Positions 56,038 to 64,000 of a stretch of DNA of 64,000 bases are shown piece after piece; position 1 is the first letter of the stretch; each line of letters opens with the position of its first letter. Where the stretch lies: the NCBI GenBank assembly GCA_010672785.1, contig JAAHFX010000005.1, positions 1 through 64,000 on the forward strand. Direction: 5' to 3'. A program made the translations under genes and the position numbers. This stretch comes from Sphaerospermopsis sp. SIO1G1. Lineage in GTDB: Bacteria > Cyanobacteriota > Cyanobacteriia > Cyanobacteriales > Nostocaceae. A model generated the notes under the pieces. That model was not told the DNA's origin and did not search any database. It was given only the letters and a program-made list of their open reading frames with translations.

Positions 56038-56688
56038 CTATGACTGTCTTGACATTAACAGTTTTTTGAAATCTACGATCATTTCTGGTGTAGTTTGGGT
56101 GGTTTCCCACGATGAACGTACGGTTATGCGATCGCACCAAGTTTTTAATTGAGGATATTCATCTAAGGAAATTCCTGCTTGTGGCAACCAAGGTACTATA
56201 GTTCCCGCAACTACATCTGCTAAAGTAATGTTATCACTGCCGAAATAGGGACGATTTTCTAATTTATCTGCAAAGAATTTTAAAACTGTATTGATCTTGG
56301 TTTTCGATTTTTCAATTGCTTCTGGATCTTGTTTTGGTAAATCAAATATTACTGCCATAATTGGTGTCAATGCAGGTAATAATTCATTCACGCTCACCAA
56401 TTCCACCATTTTAACAACTGCTAAGTCCTTAGCATCTTTTGGTAACATTGCCGGAGTTGGATATTTAGCTTCTAAATAGTCTAAAATAGCCAGGGATTCA
56501 ATCACATTAAAACCATCATCTACTAATGTAGGAATATGATGAAATGGGTTCATTGCCAGAAATTCTGGTTTAAATTGATCTCCACCTAAGTTAACTTCTA
56601 CAAGTTGAAAATCTAAACCTTTTTCTATGAGTGTAATCCAAACTCGGCGAGAATTAGGAGAAAGTGGTAAATGATAAAGTGTGATCAT
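56038..56688 (-). CDS. Glutathione S-transferase family protein
   Basis: A 216-residue GST. The thioredoxin-fold N-terminal domain (1-75) begins ITLYHLPLSPNSRRVWI and contains the glutathione-binding NPFHHIPTLVDDGFNVIESLAIL with the cis-proline and Glu-Ser pair. The helical C-terminal domain carries ITLADVVAGTIVPWL, the N-capping box region. Likely role is detoxification or stress response by glutathione conjugation; substrate unknown. I use ATG 56688; a TTG at 56694 would add two residues. Confidence 0.87.
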   Translation of the reverse strand: MITLYHLPLSPNSRRVWITLIEKGLDFQLVEVNLGGDQFKPEFLAMNPFHHIPTLVDDGFNVIESLAILDYLEAKYPTPAMLPKDAKDLAVVKMVELVSVNELLPALTPIMAVIFDLPKQDPEAIEKSKTKINTVLKFFADKLENRPYFGSDNITLADVVAGTIVPWLPQAGISLDEYPQLKTWCDRITVRSSWETTQTTPEMIVDFKKLLMSRQS

Positions 56689-56877
56689 GAGCAAAACCTA
56701 GATAGTGAAAAAGTTTCATAAGTCAGTAGTCAAAATATACAGCAGATTTCTTTACTCTTAACATTATAGGAAAATATTATCTTTTTCTCCTGTCCCCTTT
56801 TCCTTACTCCCTAGGAACATACTTTGATCTTACCGAAAAATTGTAGTCTAAAGCCACTTGCTTCAGCTAGAGATACT

Positions 56878-56964
56878 GATAACTGATAACTGATAACTGA
56901 TAACTGATAACTGATAACTGATAACTGATAACTGATAACTGATAACTGGTAACTGATAACTGAA
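56878..56964. repeat. Heptanucleotide tandem repeat (AACTGAT)
   Basis: About twelve units of AACTGAT, with one AACTGGT variant, upstream of the GST gene and just after the DUF29 gene. Confidence 0.9.
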
Positions 56965-56974
56965 ATGACAGTTT

Positions 56975-57433
56975 TTACGGTAAATAACTCAGATCAAGTA
57001 ATTGTTCTAAAGTATAGTGACAATTTGGAGGTAGATTATCTATTTCACCTTCGGTTTTATCCATCACATATCCTAAAGCATCATGATAAATAGATGATAA
57101 ATTCTTGTCTAAATATTGATATAAATTTGTTGTTAAGTGACGTTTTAACTGATTTCTAAAACTTCTAATTTCTGCTTTCCAATGTCCAGAATTATACTGA
57201 GCTTCTTGTTGCCTATATTCTAGTAGTAATAAATGTCTAATAATTTGTTCTAATAAACTAGCTACCTTAGCTTTATCTCGGCGACCCAAGTTTTCTAATT
57301 CCTCAATTAAATTATCTATATCCAATTCTGCTAACCTGTTACTTTTTAATAACTTGATTGTTTCTTCTAACCAGAGATTTTCATCAATTTCATACAGGTT
57401 TTGTAAACTTAGATTAGCTTTAATTCCTGACAT
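56975..57433 (-). CDS. DUF29-family protein
   Basis: A 152-residue DUF29 protein (NLYEIDENLWLEETIKLLKS; DIDNLIEELENLGRRDKAKV; LLEQIIRHLLLLEYRQQEAQ). Unknown function. It starts 18 bp after the stop of the redoxin gene on the same strand, with AGGAGAT just upstream, so the two probably form an operon. It is only distantly similar to the DUF29 protein at 52192. Confidence 0.8.
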   Translation of the reverse strand: MSGIKANLSLQNLYEIDENLWLEETIKLLKSNRLAELDIDNLIEELENLGRRDKAKVASLLEQIIRHLLLLEYRQQEAQYNSGHWKAEIRSFRNQLKRHLTTNLYQYLDKNLSSIYHDALGYVMDKTEGEIDNLPPNCHYTLEQLLDLSYLP

Positions 57434-57451
57434 AAAATCTCCTTCATGAGA

Positions 57452-57991
57452 CTATAAATTAAATTGTCCTAGCAACTTCTCAACACTAGCATTATGATCT
57501 AAAAATGAGAATAAATGCCTGTAGACTAACTTGCCATTTTGATCTAAGACAAACTGTGCTGGTAAGGGTGCGCCTAATGCTTGTCCAGTTTTATATGTCC
57601 TAAAAACATGACAACTAGGATTTATTAATAATGGCATTTGTAACCCTAAGTCTTGCACTACTATTTTACTTTGTTTTTTATCGGTGCTAGTAATCATTAA
57701 TAATTCTATCCCCCGACTTACAAACTCCTCGTAATTTTCGTTTAAGGCTTTAATATGGGGGTAACAAAATGGACAATATTGTTTTTCTGTAAAAATTCTT
57801 GTAAAAGCTAAAATAACAGGTTGTTTATCTCGATAATCAGATAGTTTTACTGTCCGATCATTGGTGATATCTGTTAATTTAAAATCTGGTGGAATTACAC
57901 CTAATCTAAATTCATCTAAAGCTGGTTTAGGTAAAATATTCCGAAAAAAACGCTCGTTGAATAAACCAGTAAAATCTGTTGATGTCAACAT
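57452..57991 (-). CDS. Redoxin-domain (AhpC/TSA-type) protein
   Basis: A 179-residue thioredoxin-fold protein of the AhpC/TSA superfamily. The active site reads FTEKQYCPFCYPHI, a CxxC arrangement instead of the TxxC of true peroxiredoxins, so it may be a thiol-disulfide reductase or an atypical peroxiredoxin. The segment QALGAPLPAQFVLDQNGKLV carries the cis-proline. It lies downstream of the 2-Cys peroxiredoxin gene (108-bp gap with GGGTGAT-type repeats) and upstream of a DUF29 gene by 18 bp. Confidence 0.8.
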   Translation of the reverse strand: MLTSTDFTGLFNERFFRNILPKPALDEFRLGVIPPDFKLTDITNDRTVKLSDYRDKQPVILAFTRIFTEKQYCPFCYPHIKALNENYEEFVSRGIELLMITSTDKKQSKIVVQDLGLQMPLLINPSCHVFRTYKTGQALGAPLPAQFVLDQNGKLVYRHLFSFLDHNASVEKLLGQFNL

Positions 57992-58099
57992 AATATTTAA
58001 AGATTAAAAATTAAACATTAAATTGGGTGGGAAAAGGTAACAGGAAATAGGTAAAAAATCTCTCAACCCATCACCCCATCACCCCATCACCCCACCTTC

Positions 58100-58711
58100 C
58101 TAAACTGCTGCAAAGTAAACTTTGGACTTAACAGGATCGGGATTCATTGTTTTTTCTCCAGGTTGCCAACCAGCAGGACAAACTTCATCTGGGTGAGATT
58201 GTACGTATTGAATGGCTTGTAATGTACGTAGAGTTTCATCAACACTACGACCAAATGCTAGGTTATTGACAGTTGTGTGCTGAATAACGCCTTCTTTATC
58301 AATGATAAACAAACCACGCAAAGCAACACCAGCAGCGGGGTCAAGAACATTATAAGCAGCACTAATTTCTTTTTTGATGTCAGACACTAAAGGATAGTTT
58401 AAGTCACCAACACCACCAGATTTACGATCTGTTTGAATCCAAGCGAGGTGGGAAAATTCGCTATCTACGGAAACACCAAGAATTTCTGTGTTAAGTTTAT
58501 TGAATTCTTCAAAACGATCACTAAATGCTGTGATCTCAGTGGGACAAACAAAGGTAAAGTCTAAGGGGTAGAAAAATAAGACTACATATTTACCGCGATA
58601 GTCGGAAAGTTTGATTGTTTTGAATTCTTGATCATACACAGCAGTTGCTGCGAAATCAGGTGCTTGTTGACCAACACGAATACATCCTTCTGTTCCGTAA
58701 GAAAGTGTCAT
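58100..58711 (-). CDS. Typical 2-Cys peroxiredoxin
   Basis: A thiol peroxidase that reduces hydrogen peroxide and alkyl hydroperoxides with electrons from thioredoxin or NTRC. From ATG 58711 the product has 203 residues with the peroxidatic Cys56 in FVCPTE and the resolving Cys178 in [14 protein letters not shown] lies about 10 nt before this ATG; a longer frame from 58741 would add ten unlikely residues. The C-terminal YF motif (VYFAAV), which makes 2-Cys peroxiredoxins prone to overoxidation, is present. Three GTTACGA boxes upstream may link it to high-light control. Confidence 0.93.
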   Translation of the reverse strand: MTLSYGTEGCIRVGQQAPDFAATAVYDQEFKTIKLSDYRGKYVVLFFYPLDFTFVCPTEITAFSDRFEEFNKLNTEILGVSVDSEFSHLAWIQTDRKSGGVGDLNYPLVSDIKKEISAAYNVLDPAAGVALRGLFIIDKEGVIQHTTVNNLAFGRSVDETLRTLQAIQYVQSHPDEVCPAGWQPGEKTMNPDPVKSKVYFAAV

Positions 58712-58797
58712 TAACCTAGTTCTCCTTAATCTTATATCCATTTTTTACGTGGTATTGGGTCAGATTTTCTTCACCCTGCCACGTTTGTCACCGTTTA

Positions 58798-58835
58798 GTT
58801 ACGATCTGTTACGACTATATCATACTCGTTACGAT
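58798..58835 (-). promoter_or_regulatory. HLR1-like direct repeats upstream of the 2-Cys peroxiredoxin gene
   Basis: GTTACGAT and GTTACGAC start at 58798 and 58808, separated by 2 nt, and a third GTTACGAT starts at 58828. The 8-2-8 arrangement matches the HLR1 element (K-TTACAWW, 2 nt, repeat) bound by the response regulator RpaB, with G for A at one position in each half. Spacing of 10 and 20 bp keeps the boxes on one face of the helix. It lies about 90-125 bp before the start codon. Factor identity is inference. Confidence 0.4.
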
Positions 58836-58963
58836 TTTGAGTAGCTGCTTTTTAGGCTTTGTACAAAAAGAATTTTCATCAGTAAGAAAGGGAGTTTGGG
58901 TGATGATGGGGTGATGGGGTGATGGGGGGAGTTTGTAACTCAATAACCAATAACTAATAACTA

Positions 58964-60994
58964 ATGATGTTTGAATTAGATACAAGAGAATGGTTGCTAA
59001 CTAATGGTTTAGGTGGGTTCGCCAGTGGTACAGTTGCCGATGTACACACTAGAACATATCACGGCTGGTTATTTGCAGCTACAAATCCACCATCAGGAAG
59101 AAAATTACTGTTATCTCATTTAGAAGCTAGTTTAGAAATATCAGGAACAACAATAGCATTAGGAACAAATATTTGGAGTAGTGGAAAAATTGAACCAACT
59201 GGTCATAGATTATTGCATGACTTTAATATTTACCCAGTTCCTGAATGGGTATGGAGTGGATATAAGTGGCACTTGAGCAGAAAATTAGTTATGCCTAATA
59301 GTTTGGGCAAAAATGAAGAAAATGAACAAAGGATTTTAATTCAATATCAGTATGAAGGAGCAAAAACAGGAACTTTAAGATTAAGACTATTAATAGGCGA
59401 TCGCGACTTTCATCATCAACAAATTGGTAATCATGAAATTCAATTTTCCCAACTACTAAGTGAACGGATTTTATGCTTACAAATTAATCAACAAGGACAA
59501 TTTGGTACACCTTGGCATTTAAGTTGGACAAAAGGACAATATCAAGCAGATGGTTTATGGTATTGGAATTATGCTTTACCAGCAGAAACTAAAAGAGGAC
59601 TAGGCGATCACCAAGACTTATATAGTCCTGGTTATTTAACAGTGGAATTGCAACCTGGAGATAGCGTTACCTTAGAAGCAAAAGTAGGTTTACCCAACAT
59701 CCAACAACCAACTCTCACTGCTAATAGTTTTACAGAAATAGTAACAGCAGAAAAAAATAGAATAGAGAAAATTTTTATCCAAGCAACAGAAACACAAAAC
59801 CAGATTAATCAACCTATTATCAATCACGAATTACCCATTATTAATTACCTTTTAAAAGCTAGTGATCAATTTATTGTTTATCGTGCCTCCATTAGCGGGC
59901 CAACAGTAATAGCAGGATATCATTGGTTTAATGATTGGGGCAGAGATACATTAATTTCCTTACCAGGATTAACCCTAACTACAAAAAGATTTTCCATAGC
60001 CAAAGGATTATTAAATACCTTCGGTTCATATTGTCATCATGGACTGATTCCTAATGCCTTTCCTGATATAGATAATAACCCTTTTTATAATAGTATTGAT
60101 GCAGCTTTATGGTGGATTGAAATTTTAGGAATTTATTTAGAAACTACCCAAGATTGGCAATTTTTAAAAGCACAATTTCCCATAGTTCAACAAATTCACA
60201 AAGCTTTTACTATTGGTACTAGCTACGATATTCAAATTGATGTCATTGATAATTTAGTTTCTTGGGATGCAAACGGAGTCGCATTAACTTGGATGGATGC
60301 GTTAGTTGAAGGAATACCAGTTACACCACGTCGAGGTAAACCAGTAGAAATCAATGCATTGTGGTATTCTGCTTTATGTTGGATGACTAAATGGGCTGAA
60401 TATTTAAGTCATGAAGATCAAGAACACTTTACTCGTTTACAAAACCAAGCACATCGTTATCAACAACAAGCAGAACAAGTAAAAGAATCTTTGCAAAAAT
60501 TCTGGAATTCTCAGCTAGGTTATTTATATGATTTCATTGAAGTGGACGATACTCGTAATTCCCAAATTCGTCCGAATGCAATTTTAGCTTTATCTTTATA
60601 TCATTGTGGTTTTGATGAATCACAAGGTCGTCAAATTTTGGGTCTAGCAACTTCCAAATTATTAACTCCCTATGGTTTACGTAGTTTAGATCCTGATGAT
60701 CCAGAATATCAAGGTCAATGTGTTGGTAGTCCTCATAAACGCGATCGCGCTTATCACCAAGGTACAGTTTGGACTTGGTTAATTGGTGCTTATATTCGTG
60801 CATGGGAAAGGTTTTACCCAGAAATACCCATACCCTTTGACTGGAAACCACTGTTAGAACATTTCTTATCTGCTGCTTGTTTAGGTTCAATTTCAGAAAT
60901 TTTTGACGGTAATGCACCTCATACTCCCAGAGGTGCGATCGCTCAAGCTTGGTCTGTATCTGAGGTTTTACGGCATTATAAAAATACTCGTTGA
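58964..60994 (+). CDS. Glycogen debranching-type enzyme (amylo-alpha-1,6-glucosidase family)
   Basis: A 676-residue protein of the GDE/GH133-like family that hydrolyses alpha-1,6 branches of glycogen. The N-terminal beta-sandwich domain (REWLLTNGLGGFASGTVADVHTRTYHGWLFA) is followed from about 280 by the (alpha/alpha)6 catalytic barrel: GYHWFNDWGRDTLISLPGLT, IPNAFPDIDNNPFYNSIDAALW, TWMDALVEG, and SPHKRDRAYHQGTVWTWLIG. The acidic residues in DWGRDT and TWMDA are the likely catalytic or binding carboxylates. With glgC and the GH13 enzyme it gives this region three alpha-glucan genes. Confidence 0.88.
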   Translation: MMFELDTREWLLTNGLGGFASGTVADVHTRTYHGWLFAATNPPSGRKLLLSHLEASLEISGTTIALGTNIWSSGKIEPTGHRLLHDFNIYPVPEWVWSGYKWHLSRKLVMPNSLGKNEENEQRILIQYQYEGAKTGTLRLRLLIGDRDFHHQQIGNHEIQFSQLLSERILCLQINQQGQFGTPWHLSWTKGQYQADGLWYWNYALPAETKRGLGDHQDLYSPGYLTVELQPGDSVTLEAKVGLPNIQQPTLTANSFTEIVTAEKNRIEKIFIQATETQNQINQPIINHELPIINYLLKASDQFIVYRASISGPTVIAGYHWFNDWGRDTLISLPGLTLTTKRFSIAKGLLNTFGSYCHHGLIPNAFPDIDNNPFYNSIDAALWWIEILGIYLETTQDWQFLKAQFPIVQQIHKAFTIGTSYDIQIDVIDNLVSWDANGVALTWMDALVEGIPVTPRRGKPVEINALWYSALCWMTKWAEYLSHEDQEHFTRLQNQAHRYQQQAEQVKESLQKFWNSQLGYLYDFIEVDDTRNSQIRPNAILALSLYHCGFDESQGRQILGLATSKLLTPYGLRSLDPDDPEYQGQCVGSPHKRDRAYHQGTVWTWLIGAYIRAWERFYPEIPIPFDWKPLLEHFLSAACLGSISEIFDGNAPHTPRGAIAQAWSVSEVLRHYKNTR

Positions 60995-60997
60995 AAA

Positions 60998-61422
60998 CCC
61001 TTGAGCGGTGAGTCTCGAAGCTTGGCGTAGAGATTCACACTGTGCTTTAGACAAGGGATGAAAACGGTTTGAGGCGTAAACGCCTCAGTCAGGTTTTATG
61101 GTAGAATTAAGTCTAACAGGCACGGTAATTAACCTGTATAAAAACCTAAGTGCCTAGCGGCAATCTGTACCTTGACAACTGAAGATATAGAGTTCTATTC
61201 CATAGTTCTAGTTCCTACCCAGGAATAGGTAAAATCTTCATGGGATCTAGACGGCACAGAATTTAAGCAAAACAAATTTTGGAGTAATCCAACTACCTCC
61301 GGGCTGGGGGAAAGTTAACGCTTGGGGAGAGAACCACCTCTGGCCTAGATACCGCAAGGGGTCTAGTTCAAGTGGACTCGCTGAACCAAGAATCTCCTCG
61401 CCTTTAGGCAGGAGAGTGTCAA
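60998..61422 (+). mobile_element. Deletion derivative of an IS200/IS605-type element with an omega-RNA-like right end, copy 2
   Basis: The last 190 bp (61233-61422) equal positions 1-190 with one mismatch and end in GAGTGTCAA after a hairpin at 61394-61415. Upstream lie two further hairpins: one with GTGAGTCTC / GAGATTCAC arms near 61009-61039, and a perfect one, TGAGGCG-TAAA-CGCCTCA, at 61070-61087. A left end with subterminal hairpin, no transposase, and a structured right end fit an internally deleted IS200/IS605 (tnpB-type) element of about 420 bp. The left boundary is approximate and the family assignment is from memory. Confidence 0.5.
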
Positions 61423-61497
61423 GAACAGGATATCTCACACCAAGACACAGAGAAGTAAAGGTGAGAACTAATACTTTAACTTACACTTAGGGCTTGT

Positions 61498-61702
61498 AAC
61501 AAAAAGTGATCAGTGGAGCTTAGGGAGTAGGGAGTAGTTTTAGATAGTTGGTAAGTTTCAATTTTCACTCTAAACGCAAGGTTTTCAAGCGTTTATATTC
61601 TCAAGTTTTGCACTTTTTCAATTTTAAATCACTTATGATCCTTTGATAGCAGTTTTTTATGTTTATATGCCTGACGGCACGCTACGCGAATAACAGACCC
61701 TA
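61498..61702 (+). mobile_element. MITE-like element, copy F
   Basis: TAGGGCTTGTAACAAAAAG at the left and, on the opposite strand, TAGGGTCTGTTATTCG at the right, both starting with TA. The interior (GTAGTTTTAGATAGTTGGTAAG, split as GTAGTTTTAGATAG and TTGGTAAG, then CTTGCACTTTTTCAA-like sequence) is shared with copy G. The right end includes a GACGGCACGCTACGCG segment. It lies between the IS-type remnant and the Nfu gene. Confidence 0.55.
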
Positions 61703-61749
61703 GAGAATTCCCAAACCTGAAGGTATGGGATATTTCTCTCTAGCGGATT

Positions 61750-61980
61750 CTAGAATACCTGTTCAATTTCTGCAATTTCTGGAATCTGTTCCTTGAGGCG
61801 GCGTTCAATACCCATTCTCAAAGTCATTGCAGAACTGGGACAAGAACCACAAGCACCTTGTAAACGCAGTTTAACAATAGGTCCATCTAGTTCCACTAAT
61901 TCCACATTACCCCCATCCGACATGAGATAGGGACGCATTTCATCTAATACATTTTCAACGTTTTGTGTTGTTAGTTCCAT
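61750..61980 (-). CDS. nfu: NifU-like scaffold protein (Nfu domain)
   Basis: A 76-residue stand-alone Nfu domain that carries and delivers iron-sulfur clusters. The cluster-binding CGSCPSS motif lies in [20 protein letters not shown], and the N-terminus [20 protein letters not shown] is typical. In cyanobacteria this small Nfu (NifU C-terminal domain type) is the main housekeeping scaffold, important for photosystem I cluster assembly. It is monocistronic. Confidence 0.95.
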   Translation of the reverse strand: MELTTQNVENVLDEMRPYLMSDGGNVELVELDGPIVKLRLQGACGSCPSSAMTLRMGIERRLKEQIPEIAEIEQVF

Positions 61981-62111
61981 AAATTTAACCTACTCTGTTA
62001 AGAATGGCTGTGAAAATTGGATTTTAGGTAATTCACCCATTAACCAAAATAGCCAAAATTTTTTTCTTTTGCTGGGTTACATTGATCCTAGATCCAATTG
62101 CGGTTATTTGT

Positions 62112-62273
62112 TCAAATGTTTTTTTTAGCCTCTGAACGGCGACGACGACAACGTTCTGAACAGTATTTCACTTCATCCCAGCAGTCTTGCCACTTTTTAC
62201 GCCAAGAAAAGGGACGTTGACAAACAGGACAAATTTTTGTGGGTAGATCAGATTTGGAAAGATTGCGTCCCAT
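62112..62273 (-). CDS. DUF2256-family small protein
   Basis: A 53-residue protein read on the minus strand from ATG at 62273 to TGA at 62112-62114: MGRNLSKSDLPTKICPVCQR, then PFSWRKKWQDCWDEVKYCSE and RCRRRRSEAKKNI. The ICPVCQRPFSWRKKW and EVKYCSERCRRRR segments identify the DUF2256 family, with CxxC and CxxxC cysteines likely binding zinc. Function is unknown. Many genomes place it beside tRNA- or photolyase-related genes; here it is alone between Nfu and a MITE-like element. Confidence 0.88.
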   Translation of the reverse strand: MGRNLSKSDLPTKICPVCQRPFSWRKKWQDCWDEVKYCSERCRRRRSEAKKNI

Positions 62274-62302
62274 AGAAATTTCTGCGAGATTGATTGTTTA
62301 CT

Positions 62303-62551
62303 TAGGGTCTGTATTAGAAATTGATCGGCGGAGGCTAAGGAGTAGGGAATAGGGAGTAGGGAGTAGTTTTAGAGAGTTAGTAAGTTTCAATTTTCACCAC
62401 AAATCCAAGGTTTTCAAGCCTTAATGCTCTCAAATCTTGCACTTTTTCAATTTCGAGAGATTGAAAAGTAGTTTTTTAATTTTCCCCCTACCCCCTGCAC
62501 CCTGCACCCTGCCTCTTAGCCTCTACGGAAACACTTTTTCAGAAACCCCTA
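62303..62551 (-). mobile_element. MITE-like element, copy G (most complete)
   Basis: About 249 bp bounded by TA on both sides. Reading from the right end: TAGGGGTTTCTGAAAAAG, later GAGGCTAAG; from the left end: TAGGGTCTGTATTAG, then ATCGGCGGAGGCTAAGG. The shared subterminal GAGGCTAAG supports true terminal inverted repeats of about 40 bp. The interior has GGGAGTA and GGGTGCA heptamers and CGAGAGATTGAAAAGTAG. Its right end overlaps the 3' end of the kinase-like gene and contains that gene's TGA stop. Confidence 0.6.
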
Positions 62552-64000
62552 CTCAAAGGTGATGTACTGCCAAAAGTATTCCCTTCAGATTTTGTCGAAC
62601 TATGATGTGCTAAAGGTAGTATTAAGCGACTAACTGTGCGTTCATCTGGTAGTTTGTAAATCTGCAATTCTCCTCCCAACTGTTTGATAAATTTTTGACA
62701 AATAAGCAAGTGTAGACCTGGTGGGTTATTAAGAGACTCTGAATAAATTGTATCTACTATATTTGTACTTCCATCTTGACTAAGTTCTAACAATAGCTGT
62801 GGATTAATTTTGCCATGATCTGTGATGGAGATATCCAATAACTGACTATCTATTGCACGACACCAAATATCCACCCTATCCCCTTCAGGAGAACGTTGAC
62901 AGGCTGCAACTAGTAATTCATAGAGAACTAACTCAATTTTGATGATATCTCCAGCAGTAGCCAAAGCAGGTGAATTAGCGGCAGTAATTAGTTCTCCAGT
63001 TGCGGAGCGATGAGAAACTTCTAACTCCTCCATAGGTTCAGCTAAACCATGTACACCTATCCATAGTTGCTGTTGCTTGGCTACACTCTCAACTCTTTCA
63101 ATGGAACGCTTCAAGAGACTGGCAATGGTCATAGTTTCCCAACTCAGGTGTAACTGCCATTGCTCGTGTTTCACTACTTCTTTCATTGAGTTAGTGATGT
63201 AGTTCAGCTGTCGTAATAACAGTTTGTAGCGCATTTGTTTGAGTTCATTGGTGGGAATACCTAAATCTTTAATTTGACCCAATACTGTTGCCGTCATTCT
63301 GTATATCTCTTGTAAGCGGCGATGTTTGTACCAATTAAGTTCTTGTAGAAGTTCTGTGTTATTGTCTAGTCTCTGAATAATTTTATTTTGAGTTTGCCAC
63401 CAAGCTAATTGAGTAATCAAACTTATAACCACACTTAGTTTTAGTTCTGACCAATCTTCTCCTAAGTAATCAGCTAGTAATACTATGCCTGTAGGTTGAG
63501 AATTGGCTGTAGCTCGTAAAGCAATTACAAAAACTCTAGCATTGATGGGAATTCTCAGCCATTCCCTCGTTTGTTGGGGCAACTCGTAGGAACTTAAGAC
63601 TAAGTAACTGTTGTGTGCTAATGCCAACTCAATGAGAACATCGTCCTGAATAAAAATTGGCACATTTTCAGAAATACTAAATGTATTATTATTAGCATTC
63701 CTACTACTAGCTAAACCATTAATAACCTTTGCTTGTTGATCATCAGGATACCAGGTAAGAATAGCAGCGAAGGGACATTCTAAAACTTCTGCTATTTGTT
63801 GGAGAGAATTTACTTCCGTAGTATTCTTTTCAGATGTCAGCAATTCAGTGGGGTATTGTTTAAATATTTTAGCAATTCTCTGTTGTTGGTCATTGATAAC
63901 ATTTAGTTTGTGATTCCGAACAATTACACCAATAAATTGACTAATAGACCAGATTAAATCTTTTTGTAAACTTGTCCAGGAACGAATATTATCATGGGTA
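62539..64000 (-). CDS. Histidine-kinase-like signalling protein, 5' end beyond the window
   Basis: The reading frame stays open from the stop at 62539 to the right window edge, so only the C-terminal 486 or so residues are visible; a TTG at 63843 is not a credible start because an in-frame coding sequence (SWTSLQKDLIWSISQFIGVI) continues upstream. Visible parts: a GAF-like domain (about CPFAAILTWYPDDQ to GIVLLADYLGEDW), a helical dimerisation-like part (KHRRLQEIYRMTATVLGQIK), and an ATPase-like C-terminus (IKIELVLYELLVAACQRSP; HGKINPQLLL; GLHLLICQKFIKQLGGELQI). No phospho-accepting HE motif is evident. The last residues, RGF, and the TGA come from a MITE-like end. Confidence 0.75.
   Translation of the reverse strand, partial: THDNIRSWTSLQKDLIWSISQFIGVIVRNHKLNVINDQQQRIAKIFKQYPTELLTSEKNTTEVNSLQQIAEVLECPFAAILTWYPDDQQAKVINGLASSRNANNNTFSISENVPIFIQDDVLIELALAHNSYLVLSSYELPQQTREWLRIPINARVFVIALRATANSQPTGIVLLADYLGEDWSELKLSVVISLITQLAWWQTQNKIIQRLDNNTELLQELNWYKHRRLQEIYRMTATVLGQIKDLGIPTNELKQMRYKLLLRQLNYITNSMKEVVKHEQWQLHLSWETMTIASLLKRSIERVESVAKQQQLWIGVHGLAEPMEELEVSHRSATGELITAANSPALATAGDIIKIELVLYELLVAACQRSPEGDRVDIWCRAIDSQLLDISITDHGKINPQLLLELSQDGSTNIVDTIYSESLNNPPGLHLLICQKFIKQLGGELQIYKLPDERTVSRLILPLAHHSSTKSEGNTFGSTSPLSRGF

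Noticed and set aside
61233..61422. IscB/HEARO RNA as the primary identity of the 190-bp repeat
   Set aside because: The two copies share a common 3' end and diverge after it, and a hairpin followed by GTGTCAA fits a TnpB-type right end better; IscB guide RNAs have their variable guide at the 5' end. Kept only as an alternative.
63841..63843. TTG at 63843 as the start of the right-edge kinase-like gene
   Set aside because: The frame continues open and protein-like to the window edge, so the gene is truncated by the window.

Overview
The window looks like chromosomal DNA from a filamentous, low-GC cyanobacterium of the order Nostocales (Anabaena / Dolichospermum / Aphanizomenon type). The grounds are: many HIP1-like GCGATCGC sites; a sigC-furA gene pair whose Fur protein is 151 residues with cysteines at 101, 104, 133, 141 and 144, as in Anabaena FurA; a HetZ-related gene; cyanobacterial family proteins (KGK, DUF29, Uma2, CHAT-TPR, pentapeptide proteins); and abundant heptanucleotide tandem repeats and MITE-like elements between genes. 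The genus call is inference.

Layout. 1-21 kb is mostly housekeeping: recA with a LexA-box-like site, a secreted unknown protein, a HetZ-related gene, a YrdC/YciO protein, larC, a sodium:solute symporter, an LPG-synthase-like membrane protein, a SagB-type oxidoreductase divergent from an alpha/beta hydrolase, tRNA-Pro(CGG), lipA, gpsA, sigC, furA and a large cobN. 21-34 kb holds a GAF sensor kinase and a surface/secretion block: two filamentous-haemagglutinin-type (two-partner secretion) exoproteins, the first overlapping a CHAT-TPR caspase-like protein by 4 bp, then a serine-less hydrolase homologue. 34.8-47.6 kb is the accessory, defence-like part: a ParA-like ATPase overlapping a HEPN protein, a U32 protein, two divergent dynamin-like GTPases, a KGK protein, a HicA/HicB pair inside inverted repeats, a Uma2 nuclease, and a DUF2252 protein overlapping a small HNH endonuclease. 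47.7-64 kb returns to metabolism and stress: a GH13 alpha-glucan enzyme, glgC and a glycogen debranching-type enzyme (glucan metabolism), a three-HTH cysteine-tailed protein next to a membrane pentapeptide protein, two DUF29 proteins, a DnaJ, a GST, a redoxin, a 2-Cys peroxiredoxin with an HLR1-like direct repeat upstream, Nfu, a 53-residue DUF2256 zinc-ribbon-like protein at 62112-62273, and the C-terminal part of a kinase-like protein that runs off the right edge.

The most unusual signal is in the repeats. One MITE-like family (TA + GGG(T/G)TTGCTGAAAAAG ends) occurs about seven times, and its terminal repeat supplies the stop codon of at least three genes (sagB-like, furA, the right-edge kinase-like gene). 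Intergenic repeats also appear inside cobN as in-frame peptide insertions. A 190-bp sequence resembling the right end of an IS200/IS605 (TnpB) element, with an omega-RNA-like fold, occurs twice with one mismatch, 61 kb apart, with no tnpB in the window and different sequence after each copy.
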